NCBI GenBank assembly: GCA_013139755.1
Contig: WTAG01000046.1
Coordinates: forward strand, 1 to 13,134
Length of the DNA stretch: 13,134 nucleotides
Source: Methylomarinum sp.
Lineage (GTDB): Bacteria; Pseudomonadota; Gammaproteobacteria; Methylococcales; Methylomonadaceae
Direction of reading: 5' to 3'
The translations under genes were made by a program, and so were the position numbers. Shown here piece after piece: positions 1 through 8,719 of the stretch. Under the pieces are notes generated by a model. That model ran no database searches. It was not told the DNA's origin and was given only the letters and a program-made list of their open reading frames with translations. The number at the start of each line of letters is the position of its first letter. The stretch's first letter is position 1.

Positions 1-525
1 TCCAGTTTAATTCGTTCAGTTTCATCGGCTAAGCCTAAAGTTGCTGATTATCCGTTTACAACTTTGCATCCTAACTTGGGTGTAGTTAGGGTTGGTGATT
101 TACGTAGCTTTGTCATTGCTGATATTCCAGGTGTTATCGAAGGGGCAGCTGAAGGCGCAGGGTTAGGGTTGCAATTCTTAAAGCATCTTTCACGTACCGG
201 TCTTTTGTTGCATATGATTGATGTAGTGCCTTATGAATCAATGGATACACCTGTTGAGGCGGCAAAAAAAATTACCAATGAAATTGAGAAATGGAGTGAT
301 GATTTAGCAAGCAAGCCTCGCTGGTTGGTATTGAATAAAATAGATCGATTATTAGATGAAGAGTCTGATGCGTATTGCAAAGCCATTGTAGATGAGCTGG
401 CATGGGAAGGTCCTGTGTTCAAAATTTCGGCACTAAAAAAGCAAGGTACGCAAAACTTGATGTATGCCATTATGGATTTTCTGGATCAGCAAAGACAGCA
501 GGATAAGGAAAGTGAGCAGGAATAA
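1..525 (+). CDS. obgE: GTPase Obg/CgtA, C-terminal part (5' end outside window)
   Basis: This is the GTPase domain of the essential Obg family, which binds the 50S ribosomal subunit and acts in its assembly and in stress control. The frame is open from base 1, and the window begins inside the P-loop: the first visible residues, SSL, follow the expected GKS. In the 174 visible residues the switch region [10 protein letters not shown] (18-27), the G3 motif DIPG (41-44) followed by the Obg-type VIEGA, the G4 motif NKID (112-115) and the G5 motif SALK (143-146) are all in order. The glycine-rich Obg fold and the first half of the P-loop lie upstream of the window. The protein ends about 30 residues after G5 in a short, charged Q/D/E-rich tail. 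The 3' end overlaps the proB start by 14 nt, so the two genes are probably cotranscribed. Confidence 0.96.
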   Translation, partial: SSLIRSVSSAKPKVADYPFTTLHPNLGVVRVGDLRSFVIADIPGVIEGAAEGAGLGLQFLKHLSRTGLLLHMIDVVPYESMDTPVEAAKKITNEIEKWSDDLASKPRWLVLNKIDRLLDEESDAYCKAIVDELAWEGPVFKISALKKQGTQNLMYAIMDFLDQQRQQDKESEQE

Positions 526-1633
526 CTTTTCTGATATCAATCGAATTGTTGTAAAAATAGGTAGCTCACTCCTGACAGCAGGAGGTAAGGGGCTAAATAA
601 GCCAGCTATTGCCGAGTGGGTTGCTCAAATGGCAGGCATCAGTTTGCAAGGCAAGGATGTTTTACTGGTTTCATCGGGTTCGGTTGCAGAAGGTATTTGT
701 CGTTTAGGATTAACTGAGCGGCCAAAAACCTTGCATGAACTTCAGGCAGCAGCTTCTGTTGGCCAAATGGGCTTGGTAAAAACCTTTGAAGATAATTTCC
801 AGAAACATAATCTCCATTCCGCTCAAGTATTGTTGACGCATGATGATCTATCGGATCGTCAGCGATATTTAAATGCAAGAAGTACACTGTTAACACTGCT
901 AGATTTTGGTGTTGTCCCTGTTATTAATGAAAATGACGCAGTGGCAACCGATGAAATTCGCTTCGGTGACAATGATACTTTGGCCGCATTGGTCGCTAAT
1001 TTGGTTGAAGCCGAATTGTTAATTATATTGACCGATCAAGCGGGTTTATTGGATTCTGATCCAGGTATTAATCCCAATGCCGAATTAATTTCAAGTGCCA
1101 GTGTTGATGATCCGTTGTTAGATCGGGTTGCTGGAGAGAGTCGAAGTGGTCTTGGTCGAGGGGGCATGTACACAAAGGTTCGTGCGGCTAGATTGGCGGC
1201 GCGTTCAGGTGCTGCAACAGTGATTGTTTCGGGAGCAGAGCTAGGTGTTATTGATAGAGTTATTTCTGGTGAGCAAATTGGAACCTACTTAGTACCCGAT
1301 ATTGCACCGTTAGCAGCTAGAAAGCAGTGGCTTGCAGGGCAGTTGCAGATTAAAGGGCAATTAATTCTTGATCAAGGGGCTGTCAATATTTTAATAAGTG
1401 CAGGAAAAAGCTTGTTAGCAGTTGGTGTTAAGTCGGTTGTTGGTGAGTTTGATCGAGGTGATTTGGTTTCCTGCATAACCGAAAATGGAAAAGAAATCGC
1501 TAGGGGCTTGGTCAATTACAACTCTAGAGAAGCAGAAAAAATAACCGGAAAAGTAAGCACAGAATTTGAAGAAATATTAGGCTACGCAGATGATGCAGAA
1601 CTTATCCACAGGGACAACTTAGTGCTTGTGTAG
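512..1633 (+). CDS. proB: Glutamate 5-kinase
   Basis: ProB phosphorylates L-glutamate with ATP to make gamma-glutamyl phosphate, the first and usually proline-inhibited step of proline synthesis in the cytoplasm. The 373-residue protein has the amino-acid kinase domain first: VVKIGSS (13-19), VSSGSVAEG (53-61), INENDAV (138-144), FGDND (151-155) and GRGGMYTK (215-222). A C-terminal PUA domain follows at about 275-355. The frame is open further upstream, but the GTG at 512 is preferred. It gives the usual ProB length (E. coli has 367), puts the kinase motif at the normal distance from the N-terminus, and has an AGGA at 500-503 spaced 8 nt away. The gene starts inside the last codons of obgE, which suggests translational coupling. 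A strong terminator lies about 120 nt downstream. Confidence 0.95.
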   Translation: MSRNNFSDINRIVVKIGSSLLTAGGKGLNKPAIAEWVAQMAGISLQGKDVLLVSSGSVAEGICRLGLTERPKTLHELQAAASVGQMGLVKTFEDNFQKHNLHSAQVLLTHDDLSDRQRYLNARSTLLTLLDFGVVPVINENDAVATDEIRFGDNDTLAALVANLVEAELLIILTDQAGLLDSDPGINPNAELISSASVDDPLLDRVAGESRSGLGRGGMYTKVRAARLAARSGAATVIVSGAELGVIDRVISGEQIGTYLVPDIAPLAARKQWLAGQLQIKGQLILDQGAVNILISAGKSLLAVGVKSVVGEFDRGDLVSCITENGKEIARGLVNYNSREAEKITGKVSTEFEEILGYADDAELIHRDNLVLV

Positions 1634-1751
1634 GTTTGATCGGCGACGGCGTAATTCGACAGCTAGTAGTGAGGAGGGGTAACTGACGGAATGTGCAGGC
1701 GCTTTTCCATCCTATAGTTGTTGTTTTGAGTTGTTTTAATTTGCACTACGC

Positions 1752-1794
1752 ATAAAAAAGGCCGAGATGCTTTAAGCATCTCGGCCTTTTTTAT
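1752..1794. terminator. Perfect palindromic bidirectional rho-independent terminator
   Basis: A 43-nt perfect inverted repeat is centred on base 1773. The G+C-rich stem GGCCGAGATGC (1760-1770) pairs with 1776-1786 around a TTTAA loop. It is flanked by six A's (1754-1759) and six T's (1787-1792), so it reads as an intrinsic terminator on both strands. It sits between the converging proB (+) and rpsT (-) genes, 15 nt beyond the rpsT stop codon, and can end both transcripts. Confidence 0.93.
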
Positions 1795-1808
1795 GGAATT
1801 ATTTAATC

Positions 1809-2072
1809 TTAAGCTATTTCGCGAACTTTTGAGTTCAATCTGCTTTTGCTGCGAGCAGCTCTGTTTTTATGGATAAGACCTTTAGTAACAGCAGAATCAA
1901 GAACGGAAACAACTGTTTTAAATGCTTCTTGAGCTGAAGCTTTGTCGCCAGAATCAACGGCTGCGATTACTTTTTTTACAAAAGTACGCATGTTACTGCG
2001 TTGTCCTGCGTTGCGTATACGGCTTTTTTCTGCCTGACGCGCTCTTTTTTTAGCTTGTGCTGTATTTGCCAT
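1809..2072 (-). CDS. rpsT: 30S ribosomal protein S20
   Basis: S20 is a primary 16S rRNA-binding protein of the small subunit. The 87-residue product has the family's usual length and composition. It opens with [16 protein letters not shown], is rich in Lys and Arg throughout, and carries the conserved [10 protein letters not shown] block near the C-terminus. The ATG at 2072 is followed directly by this conserved start, so the start is secure even though I see no strong Shine-Dalgarno sequence before it. The gene is monocistronic: it has its own near-consensus promoter just upstream and the palindromic terminator just downstream. It is divergent from murJ. S20 represses its own translation in E. 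coli; nothing here tests that. Confidence 0.97.
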   Translation of the reverse strand: MANTAQAKKRARQAEKSRIRNAGQRSNMRTFVKKVIAAVDSGDKASAQEAFKTVVSVLDSAVTKGLIHKNRAARSKSRLNSKVREIA

Positions 2073-2108
2073 ATTACAAATTTATTCTGTGTTAAATAAG
2101 AACCGCGT

Positions 2109-2137
2109 ATTATCTGGGTAAATGCTATGATTGTCAA
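2109..2137 (-). promoter_or_regulatory. Sigma70-type promoter of rpsT
   Basis: Read on the minus strand, TTGACA (2137-2132, perfect -35) and GATAAT (2114-2109, five of six -10 bases) are separated by exactly 17 nt. Transcription would start near 2102, giving a leader of about 30 nt before the rpsT ATG at 2072. This is the best promoter match in the window and suits a strongly expressed ribosomal protein gene. The murJ promoter must lie in or close to the same 92-bp divergent gap, but I see no clear match for it. Confidence 0.85.
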
Positions 2138-2164
2138 CATTATTTAACGGATAAGATAAAGACA

Positions 2165-3697
2165 TTGAGCCGACAACTTTTTAAATCAACCGCTATCGTC
2201 AGTAGCATGACGATGATATCACGTATTCTCGGGTTTATTCGGGATATGATGTTTGCCCGAATATTTGGAATTGATTCAGGAACAGATGCTTTTTTTGTTG
2301 CTTTTAAAATACCTAACTTTTTACGTCGGTTGTTTGCTGAGGGGGCTTTTTCGCAAGCTTTTGTGCCCGTGTTGTCTGATTATAAAGAACAAGGCAGTCA
2401 GCAGGCGCTTAAATTATTTATTGATAGAACCGCAGGCACGCTGGCTTTAATTTTATTGCTGGTGACAATTGTGGGTGTTATTGCTGCCCCTGTTTTAATT
2501 ACCTTGTTAGCTCCCGGGTTTATTGGTGAAGGGAAGCAATATGATTTAGCAGTGCAAATGCTGCGTATCACTTTTCCTTATCTGTTTTTTATTTCGTTGG
2601 TGGCTTTTGCCGGAGGGATTTTAAATTCTCATGGTAAGTTTGCAGTACCAGCTTTTACGCCGGTGTTTTTAAATCTTTGTATGATTGCTGCGGCAATTTG
2701 GCTTTCGCCATTGATGGCAGACCCCATTGTCGCGCTGGCTTGGGGGGTTTTTGCTGCGGGTATAGTACAGTTGTTATTCCAAATTCCAGCATTATCGCGG
2801 TTGGGTTTATTGCCTAAGCCAAGGCTTGGCTTTAAAGATTCGGGTGTTAAACGGATTTTAAAGCTGATGTTACCTGCCATATTTGGGGTGTCTGTTACCC
2901 AGATCAATTTATTGTTAGATACTTTAATTGCTTCATTTCTTGCCGCAGGTAGTGTTTCCTGGTTGTATTATTCGGATCGATTGGTTGAGTTTCCATTAGG
3001 TATTTTTGGCATTGCGTTGGCAACGGTTATTTTACCCGGCTTATCTAAGAATCATGCTGCGGATAATCCGGTTGAATTTTCCAGATCATTGGATTGGGCT
3101 TTGCGTTTGGTTTTATTGATAGGAATGCCTGCATCCGTTGGTTTATTGGTTTTGGCAGAGCCGATGCTTTCTACACTGTTTCAATACGAAGCATTTAGCG
3201 CGCAAGATGTGCAATTGGCGGGTAAAAGTCTAATGGCATATTCAATAGGTTTACTGGGCTTTATTTTAGTTAAAGTGTTGGTGCCAGGGTTTTCCTCAAG
3301 AAAGGATATGAAAACACCGGTGAGATTTGGTATTTATGCCATGTTTGCCAATATGGGTTTAAATATTGCGTTGGTTTTTCCTTTGGCGCATGCTGGGTTG
3401 GCATTAGCAACCTCTTTGGGGGCTTTTTTTAATGCATCACTTTTGTTGACTAAGTTATTAAAAGACAAAATCTATAACCCCGGTAAAAATTGGGCGAACT
3501 TCATTGTTAAGATTGTTTTTGCTAATGAAGTGATGGCTTTGTTTTTATATGTTGGGGTGGATAGTAAGCAATGGTTTGATTGGTCAGCATTTGAGAGGAT
3601 CATTAGTCTTGGAATGTGGATTGTTTTAGGTGCTTTGGTTTATGCTCTTTCGTTGTTGTTGGTGGGTGTTAGGCCAGCAAATATAATGAGTAAATAA
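2165..3697 (+). CDS. murJ: Lipid II flippase MurJ
   Basis: MurJ (formerly MviN) is an inner-membrane MOP-superfamily transporter. It flips undecaprenyl-linked lipid II to the periplasmic face for peptidoglycan synthesis. The 510-residue protein is hydrophobic throughout, fitting the family's 14 membrane helices. Residues known to be essential in E. coli are present with an offset of +2: R20, R26, D41, R54, D271 and R272. The hallmark stretches SSMTMISRILGF (13-24) and RRLFAEGAFSQAF (54-66) are also clear. The start is TTG at 2165. It is the only start that gives the family's N-terminus (SRQLFKSTA, then SSMTM), because no ATG lies upstream in frame. The ribosome-binding site is weak, so translation may be modest. 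No terminator is evident after the gene. Confidence 0.95.
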   Translation: MSRQLFKSTAIVSSMTMISRILGFIRDMMFARIFGIDSGTDAFFVAFKIPNFLRRLFAEGAFSQAFVPVLSDYKEQGSQQALKLFIDRTAGTLALILLLVTIVGVIAAPVLITLLAPGFIGEGKQYDLAVQMLRITFPYLFFISLVAFAGGILNSHGKFAVPAFTPVFLNLCMIAAAIWLSPLMADPIVALAWGVFAAGIVQLLFQIPALSRLGLLPKPRLGFKDSGVKRILKLMLPAIFGVSVTQINLLLDTLIASFLAAGSVSWLYYSDRLVEFPLGIFGIALATVILPGLSKNHAADNPVEFSRSLDWALRLVLLIGMPASVGLLVLAEPMLSTLFQYEAFSAQDVQLAGKSLMAYSIGLLGFILVKVLVPGFSSRKDMKTPVRFGIYAMFANMGLNIALVFPLAHAGLALATSLGAFFNASLLLTKLLKDKIYNPGKNWANFIVKIVFANEVMALFLYVGVDSKQWFDWSAFERIISLGMWIVLGALVYALSLLLVGVRPANIMSK

Positions 3698-4207
3698 CGG
3701 TTTTTTTGGTTGGCTGATTGTGTAAAGGTATCTTCAAAAAAGGGAGGAGCCTTATTTAATGCTAAACTAAGCTTATATGTTGAGTAACATCGTTGACTGG
3801 AATGTAGGGTGTTGATTTAAAGGTTATTGTGAGAAGACATAAGTTGTGTGCTTATTTGTTTCTAGTTAAGCATATTGGTAAGTATTTTTTATGAAAACAG
3901 AAATGCAGCTGCTATATAAGCAGGGTGATAAAGTCATGTTGGCAGTTATTTAGTTTAAATGCAGTTAATGTCGTGTTCAATGGTCGAGAGTATGTGCACG
4001 AAGCTGTAGAATAGGCATTTCGTACCAGTGAAGCATTCGGTTAGGTGAAAGGTTTTCTAGCTAAATATTTCAGTAGCGCAGATATAGATATAAAATTTGC
4101 CGCTCTAAAGACAAATGTTTTATAAAACATGGAAATGAATGGGTCTCTCAGTGAATTTAGGTATAGGTTGATGCTAAAATGGATGGTTTTAACTGTTATG
4201 GCTATCT
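3698..4207 (+). other. 510-bp gap between murJ and ribF without an intact gene
   Basis: The gap has no open frame of useful length on either strand. Most of it (3759-4125) is the candidate decayed gene listed separately. Bases 3698-3742 include a T-run at 3701-3707, but no stem precedes it, so I do not call a terminator for murJ. Bases 4126-4207 hold a 30-codon open frame (4129-4221) that runs 14 nt into ribF and that I do not regard as a gene. I find no confident promoter for ribF, so it may depend on read-through from murJ or on a non-consensus promoter in this gap. Confidence 0.6.
3759..4125 (+). pseudogene. Candidate decayed small protein gene, family unknown
   Basis: A strong Shine-Dalgarno-like GGAGGAG (3743-3749) stands 9 nt before the ATG at 3759, but that frame stops after three codons (MLN, stop). 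The frame then resumes as AYMLSNIVDWNVG. From about 3808 the next frame carries protein-like text (GVDLKVIVRRHKLCAYLF), and an ATG at 3891 opens a 20-codon piece in the first frame (MKTEMQLLYKQGDKVMLAVI). From about 3952 the second frame reads NAVNVVFNGREYVHEAVE, stop, AFRTSEAFG, stop, VKGFLAKYFSSADIDIKF and so on, to TAA at 4123-4125. The two inner stops (4012 and 4042) are TAG and the early one is TAA, each one C-to-T change from a Gln codon. This pattern fits a gene of roughly 120 codons broken by point mutations and frameshifts. I do not recognise the family, and AT-rich non-coding DNA could mimic part of it. Confidence 0.35.
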
Positions 4208-5137
4208 ATGTATTTGATTAGGGGGTTAACCCACCTGAAACCATTAGAAAATGGTTGTGTGCTAAGCATCGGGAATTTTGATGGTGTTCATACGGGGCAT
4301 AGTAAAGTTATAGAAAAATTAGCCAGACAAGGCAAAGAAATGAACCTGCCAGTTGTGGTGATGATGTTTGAACCGCAGCCTTTAGAGTTTTTTCTGGGGG
4401 AGAATGCACCATCCCGGTTAATGCGATTGCGGGAAAAAGTGATTCAGTTAAAGACACTACCTGTTGATAAGTTGCTGGTGGTTAAATTTAATAAAACCTT
4501 TGCGGACTATCACGCAGATGATTTTATTGTAGAGCTTTTGGTTAATAGATTGAATGTAAAGCATTTGGTGGTAGGGGATGATTTTCATTTTGGCAAAGCG
4601 CGTTGTGGAAACTTCGCCATGCTAAAAGAAAAAGGCCTACAGTTTGGTTTTAAGGTTGAAGATACTCATTCGCATTTTGTTGACGGGCACCGTGTTAGTA
4701 GTACCTTGGTTAGGGATGCTTTAGGTGTCGGTGATTTAGCAACAGCCAAATTAATGTTGGGGCGCGACTATTCTGTTTGTGGTCGAGTTGCTCACGGTCA
4801 TAAGCGGGGGAGAACCATTGGTTTTCCGACAGCTAATATACAAATGTTTAGAAAAAACACGCCCATAGCGGGTGTGTTTGCCGTCACTATGACAGGCATT
4901 GATAACAAAGAGATACAAGGTATTGCCAATGTAGGAACACGTCCTACTGTTGGTGGTGGAGAAAAGGTCATTTTAGAAACCCATCTATTTGACTTTGATA
5001 AGGAAATATACGGACATTATGTGGAAGTACATTTTAAACAAAAAATTAGAAATGAAATTCGTTTTCAATCTTTTGATGAGCTTAAACAACAAATAGAAAA
5101 AGATATTACGACTGCAAAACAGTTTTTTGCTGATTAA
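4208..5137 (+). CDS. ribF: Bifunctional riboflavin kinase / FAD synthetase
   Basis: RibF phosphorylates riboflavin to FMN, then adenylates FMN to FAD, in the cytoplasm. The 309-residue protein matches the usual length (E. coli 313). The N-terminal FAD-synthetase nucleotidyltransferase domain shows GNFDGVHTGH (22-31), the HxGH-type nucleotide-binding motif, and VSSTLVR (163-169). The C-terminal riboflavin kinase domain shows GRTIGFPTAN ending at about residue 210, followed by the GVFAVTM and NVGTRPTVGGG strands. The ATG at 4208 yields the family-typical MYLIRGL opening, although no good ribosome-binding site precedes it. It is followed after 92 nt by ileS, the common ribF-ileS-lspA order of Gammaproteobacteria. 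Confidence 0.96.
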   Translation: MYLIRGLTHLKPLENGCVLSIGNFDGVHTGHSKVIEKLARQGKEMNLPVVVMMFEPQPLEFFLGENAPSRLMRLREKVIQLKTLPVDKLLVVKFNKTFADYHADDFIVELLVNRLNVKHLVVGDDFHFGKARCGNFAMLKEKGLQFGFKVEDTHSHFVDGHRVSSTLVRDALGVGDLATAKLMLGRDYSVCGRVAHGHKRGRTIGFPTANIQMFRKNTPIAGVFAVTMTGIDNKEIQGIANVGTRPTVGGGEKVILETHLFDFDKEIYGHYVEVHFKQKIRNEIRFQSFDELKQQIEKDITTAKQFFAD

Positions 5138-5229
5138 GTAACCTCCATTGATCCCTCTTTTGAATAAAGAGACTAAACAGTTACATTTTTTGCACATTTA
5201 CAAAATTAATCGCTTACGAAGCTAGAAAT

Positions 5230-8058
5230 ATGGAATATAAAAAGACACTTAATTTACCTAAAACAGCTTTTCCAATGAAAGGGAACTTGGCTCAACGTGA
5301 GCCAGAGCGTTTAAAAAAATGGAATGAAGCAGATTTATACCAGCAAATTAGGGATGAATTTGCCGGTAAACCCAAGTTCATTTTGCATGACGGCCCTCCT
5401 TACGCCAATGGCGCGATTCATATTGGTCATGCTGTAAATAAAGTATTAAAAGATATTATCCTTAAATCAAAATCGCTTAGTGGTTTTGATGCGCCTTATG
5501 TGCCTGGCTGGGATTGTCACGGCTTACCGATTGAATTAATGGTGGAAAAGAAAATCGGTAAAGCAGGAGTTAAAGTCTCTCCCGCTGTATTTCGTAAAGA
5601 ATGTCGTAAATACGCAGAAAAACAAGTTAAAGCTCAGAAAGAAGAATTTATTCGTTTAGGTATTTTTGGTGAGTGGGATAACCCTTACTTAACCATGAAT
5701 TTTGATGTTGAAGCGGATATTGTTCGTTCTTTAGGGAAAATTGCCAGCAAAGGTCATTTAAGCCAAGGTTCTAAACCTGTGCATTGGTGTACCGATTGTG
5801 GTTCTGCATTGGCCGAAGCTGAAGTGGAATATGAAGATAAGCATTCACTAGCGATTGACGTAAAATTTAATGTAATAGATGAAGCGGCTTTTATGGCAGC
5901 TTGTCATCATGCGCCAGAGCATGAAGGTCAAGGGCCTTTATCAGTAGTGATTTGGACCACAACACCTTGGACATTACCCGCTAACCAAGCGGTATCTCTA
6001 AATCCAGAGTTAGAGTATGCGGTTGTTCAGTGTGAGATTGATGGTAAATCACAACGATTAGTGGTTGCTGAAGTGTTATTAAAAGATGCCATGTTACGTT
6101 ATGGCGCAGGTGAACATCATGTCATCGGCTATTGTAAAGGTAGTGCTTTAGATAAACATTTATTGCAACATCCATTTTATGCTGACCGCCAAGTCCCTAT
6201 TATTTTAGGTGATCATGTGACAACTGATGCAGGTACAGGCGCGGTACATACTGCACCAGGACATGGTCAAGACGATTACGTGGTCGGGGTTAGAAATGGT
6301 CTGCCAATTGATAATCCTGTTGATAGCAATGGCGTATTTTTACCTAGCACTCCTATTTTTGCTGGTGAGCATGTATTTAATGCCAATGAACACGTTATTG
6401 AAGTTTTAAAAGAAAATGATGCATTAGCACATCATGTGGCAATTTTTCATAGTTATCCACATTGCTGGAGACATAAAACACCGATTATTTTTAGAGCGAC
6501 ACCTCAGTGGTTTATCTCTATGGATAAAAACAAACTGCGTGAGCAGGCGTTAAATGAAGTCAAACGCGTGCAATGGATTCCTGATTGGGGTCAAGCGCGT
6601 ATTGAAGGTATGATTGATGGTCGTCCTGACTGGTGTATTTCTCGTCAACGTACATGGGGTGTACCGATTGCATTATTTGTGCATAAAGAATCGGGTGAAT
6701 TACACCCGCGTACTGCTGAATTAATTGAGCAAGTGGCGCAACGTATAGAAGAAAAAGGCATTGAAGCGTGGTTTGAGTTAGACGCTTCTGAGCTGATTGG
6801 TGACGATGCAGCACATTACGACAAAATGCAAGATACCTTAGATGTCTGGTTTGATTCGGGTGTGACTCATGCTGCTGTATTAGATCGTAGAGAGCAATTA
6901 AATTTCCCTGCAGATTTATACTTAGAAGGTTCTGATCAACATAGAGGTTGGTTCCAGTCATCATTATTAACATCGGTAGCGATGAATGATGTTGCGCCTT
7001 ATAAAGCGGTATTAACACACGGCTTTACAGTGGATGCAGATGGCAAGAAAATGTCTAAATCCAAGGGTAATGTGGTTGCTCCGCAAAGCATTATGAAAAA
7101 TCTAGGGGCAGATGTACTAAGATTATGGGTATCGGCTACAGATTACCGTGGTGAGATGAATGTCTCTGATGAAATTTTAAAACGTACTTCAGATGGTTAT
7201 CGTCGATTAAGAAATACCGCACGTTTCTTGTTATCTAATTTAGATGGTTTTGATCCGGCAACTGATTTGGTTGCAGCAAAAGATATGCTGCCCTTAGACC
7301 GTTGGGTGGTTGATAGAGCGCATCAATTACAAACTGATGTGATTGCTGCTTATGAAGACTATCATTTTCAGCATGTGTACCAAAAAGTACATCATTTCTG
7401 TGCAATGGATCTAGGTAGTTTCTATTTGGATATTATTAAAGATCGTCAATATACAGCCAAACCAGATGGTTTAGCGCGACGTTCTGCGCAAACAGCGATG
7501 TATCATGTGATTGAAGCATTGGCGCGTTGGTTAGCACCAATTACCAGTTACACTGCAGATGAAATTTGGCAATATATCCCTGGTGAACGCAGAGATTCTA
7601 TTTTCTTAACTACTTGGTATGACGGTTTATTTGAGCTTGATGCCGATACTAAAATGGATAGGGCGTTTTGGAATCAGATCATGCAGGTGCGTACCGCAGT
7701 GAGTAAAGAAATTGAGCAAGTCCGCTCAAAAGGTGAGGTTGGGTCATCGCTTAATGCAGAAGTTGAGTTGTACTGTAATGAAGCCTATTTTTCTTCACTG
7801 AACTTGTTATCAACAGAGCTGCATTTTATCTTTATTACCTCAGCGGCTTCATTGGCAGATGAAAAATTCTGTCCAGAAGATGCTATTCAAACTGAAATAG
7901 AAGGTATTCGTCTTAAAGTGACAGCATCTGAGCAAGAAAAATGTACTCGTTGTTGGCATCATCGTCATGATGTGGGCGAGCATAAGGAACATCCTGAGCT
8001 TTGTGGGCGTTGCGTGGAAAATATTGATGGCGCAGGTGAAGTCAGACACTTTGCGTAA
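5230..8058 (+). CDS. ileS: Isoleucyl-tRNA synthetase
   Basis: This class I aminoacyl-tRNA synthetase charges tRNA-Ile and edits misactivated valine. At 942 residues it is full length (E. coli 938). The signature HIGH is at 64-67 within [11 protein letters not shown], and KMSKS is at 607-611. The editing domain is recognisable from [16 protein letters not shown] and [16 protein letters not shown]. The C-terminal zinc-binding motif is intact as two CxxC pairs (C905, C908 and C925, C928), which marks the bacterial type with a C-terminal zinc finger. The ATG at 5230 gives [18 protein letters not shown], which matches the family's start. A small stem (5155-5171) in the ribF-ileS gap lacks an adjoining T-run, so the gene is probably cotranscribed with ribF. 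Confidence 0.98.
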   Translation: MEYKKTLNLPKTAFPMKGNLAQREPERLKKWNEADLYQQIRDEFAGKPKFILHDGPPYANGAIHIGHAVNKVLKDIILKSKSLSGFDAPYVPGWDCHGLPIELMVEKKIGKAGVKVSPAVFRKECRKYAEKQVKAQKEEFIRLGIFGEWDNPYLTMNFDVEADIVRSLGKIASKGHLSQGSKPVHWCTDCGSALAEAEVEYEDKHSLAIDVKFNVIDEAAFMAACHHAPEHEGQGPLSVVIWTTTPWTLPANQAVSLNPELEYAVVQCEIDGKSQRLVVAEVLLKDAMLRYGAGEHHVIGYCKGSALDKHLLQHPFYADRQVPIILGDHVTTDAGTGAVHTAPGHGQDDYVVGVRNGLPIDNPVDSNGVFLPSTPIFAGEHVFNANEHVIEVLKENDALAHHVAIFHSYPHCWRHKTPIIFRATPQWFISMDKNKLREQALNEVKRVQWIPDWGQARIEGMIDGRPDWCISRQRTWGVPIALFVHKESGELHPRTAELIEQVAQRIEEKGIEAWFELDASELIGDDAAHYDKMQDTLDVWFDSGVTHAAVLDRREQLNFPADLYLEGSDQHRGWFQSSLLTSVAMNDVAPYKAVLTHGFTVDADGKKMSKSKGNVVAPQSIMKNLGADVLRLWVSATDYRGEMNVSDEILKRTSDGYRRLRNTARFLLSNLDGFDPATDLVAAKDMLPLDRWVVDRAHQLQTDVIAAYEDYHFQHVYQKVHHFCAMDLGSFYLDIIKDRQYTAKPDGLARRSAQTAMYHVIEALARWLAPITSYTADEIWQYIPGERRDSIFLTTWYDGLFELDADTKMDRAFWNQIMQVRTAVSKEIEQVRSKGEVGSSLNAEVELYCNEAYFSSLNLLSTELHFIFITSAASLADEKFCPEDAIQTEIEGIRLKVTASEQEKCTRCWHHRHDVGEHKEHPELCGRCVENIDGAGEVRHFA

Positions 8059-8097
8059 AGGGTTTATGTAACACCTTAATTCTATACAGGTAAAAGC

Positions 8098-8169
8098 AAC
8101 AACACACAAAGGCACAGAGAGCTGCGATTGTTTTCTCTTCTTCGTGGCTTAGTGGCTTTGTGTGTTGTT
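8098..8169. repeat. Imperfect palindromic intergenic repeat between ileS and lspA
   Basis: The 14-nt arm AACAACACACAAAG (8098-8111) is exactly complementary to 8156-8169. The pairing continues imperfectly inward, with CAC opposite GTG and a GAGAG stretch opposite CTCTTCTTC. The inner right side carries the near-repeated phrases CTTCGTGG and TTAGTGG. The whole unit is about 72 bp, lies wholly in the 178-bp gap between ileS and lspA, and has no coding content or long T-run. Its form resembles the short palindromic elements (REP- or MITE-like) found in many copies in some genomes. Copy number cannot be judged from one example. It could act in the transcript as a processing or stability stem between the two genes. 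Confidence 0.6.
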
Positions 8170-8236
8170 TGTATTTGTAGATAATGAGAAGTTACATGTT
8201 TGTCAAAATAACAAAAATGGGTTGCTAGGTTATAAA

Positions 8237-8719
8237 ATGCTTAAATGGTTATGGTTGTCTCTTATTGCACTGGTGCTTGATCAGTGGAGCAAAATTGCGG
8301 TAGATGGTTCCATGCGTCTTTATGAGTCTATTGCTGTAATACCCTATTTCAACCTGACCTATGTTCACAATACAGGCGCAGCATTTAGCTTTTTAAGTGA
8401 AGCGGGTGGTTGGCAGCGCTGGTTTTTTGCTGCAATGGCATTAATTATTAGCACTGTATTGATTGTCTGGTTATATCGATTAAAAAAACATGAGACTTTG
8501 TTGGCGATTGCATTAGCTTTAGTTTTAGGTGGCGCAATCGGTAATTTAATAGACCGTTTAGCTTATGGTTATGTGATTGACTTTTTAGATGTGTATTACC
8601 AATCTTGGCATTGGCCTGCATTTAATGTTGCAGATATGGCTATTTCTCTAGGTGTATTTTTAATGATACTAGAAAGTCTAGGGGTAGGAGCAAACTCAGC
8701 AGAGATTGATAATGAATAA
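8237..8719 (+). CDS. lspA: Lipoprotein signal peptidase (signal peptidase II)
   Basis: LspA is an inner-membrane aspartyl protease that removes signal peptides from diacylglyceryl-modified prolipoproteins. The 160-residue protein has four hydrophobic segments (about 3-15, 62-80, 87-104 and 131-147). It also has the family motifs NTGAAFSFL (45-53), GNLIDRL (102-108) and FNVAD (129-133). The catalytic aspartate pair is D115, in GYVIDF, and D133. The frame is open back to 8162, but the ATG at 8237 gives the normal length and places the first membrane helix at the N-terminus; AGG at 8227-8229 can serve as its ribosome-binding site. The gene follows ileS, its usual neighbour, and its last 8 nt overlap the start of the receptor gene. 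Confidence 0.95.
   Translation: MLKWLWLSLIALVLDQWSKIAVDGSMRLYESIAVIPYFNLTYVHNTGAAFSFLSEAGGWQRWFFAAMALIISTVLIVWLYRLKKHETLLAIALALVLGGAIGNLIDRLAYGYVIDFLDVYYQSWHWPAFNVADMAISLGVFLMILESLGVGANSAEIDNE

Noticed and set aside
4129..4221. 30-codon open frame (MEMNGSLSEF ... MAIYVFD) running into ribF
   Set aside because: It has no convincing ribosome-binding site, overlaps ribF by 14 nt and shows no recognisable motif. It is probably a chance frame at the end of the decayed region.
5155..5171. Stem CTCTTT-TGAAT-AAAGAG between ribF and ileS as a terminator
   Set aside because: Only six weak base pairs, and the T-run (5186-5191) starts 15 nt after the stem rather than next to it. The sequence does not support termination within this operon-like pair.
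6560..7018. 152-codon open frame on the minus strand inside ileS
   Set aside because: It lies wholly opposite the catalytic part of ileS, which is unmistakable and conserved. The reverse frame has low-complexity His/Gln-rich text and no family features.
8162..8236. Upstream in-frame extension of lspA
   Set aside because: The extra 25 residues are hydrophilic, begin in the palindromic repeat and exceed normal LspA length. The ATG at 8237 fits the family.
8202..8236. TTGTCA ... TATAAA as an lspA promoter
   Set aside because: The -10-like TATAAA abuts the start codon, which would leave no leader, and the spacing is wrong.
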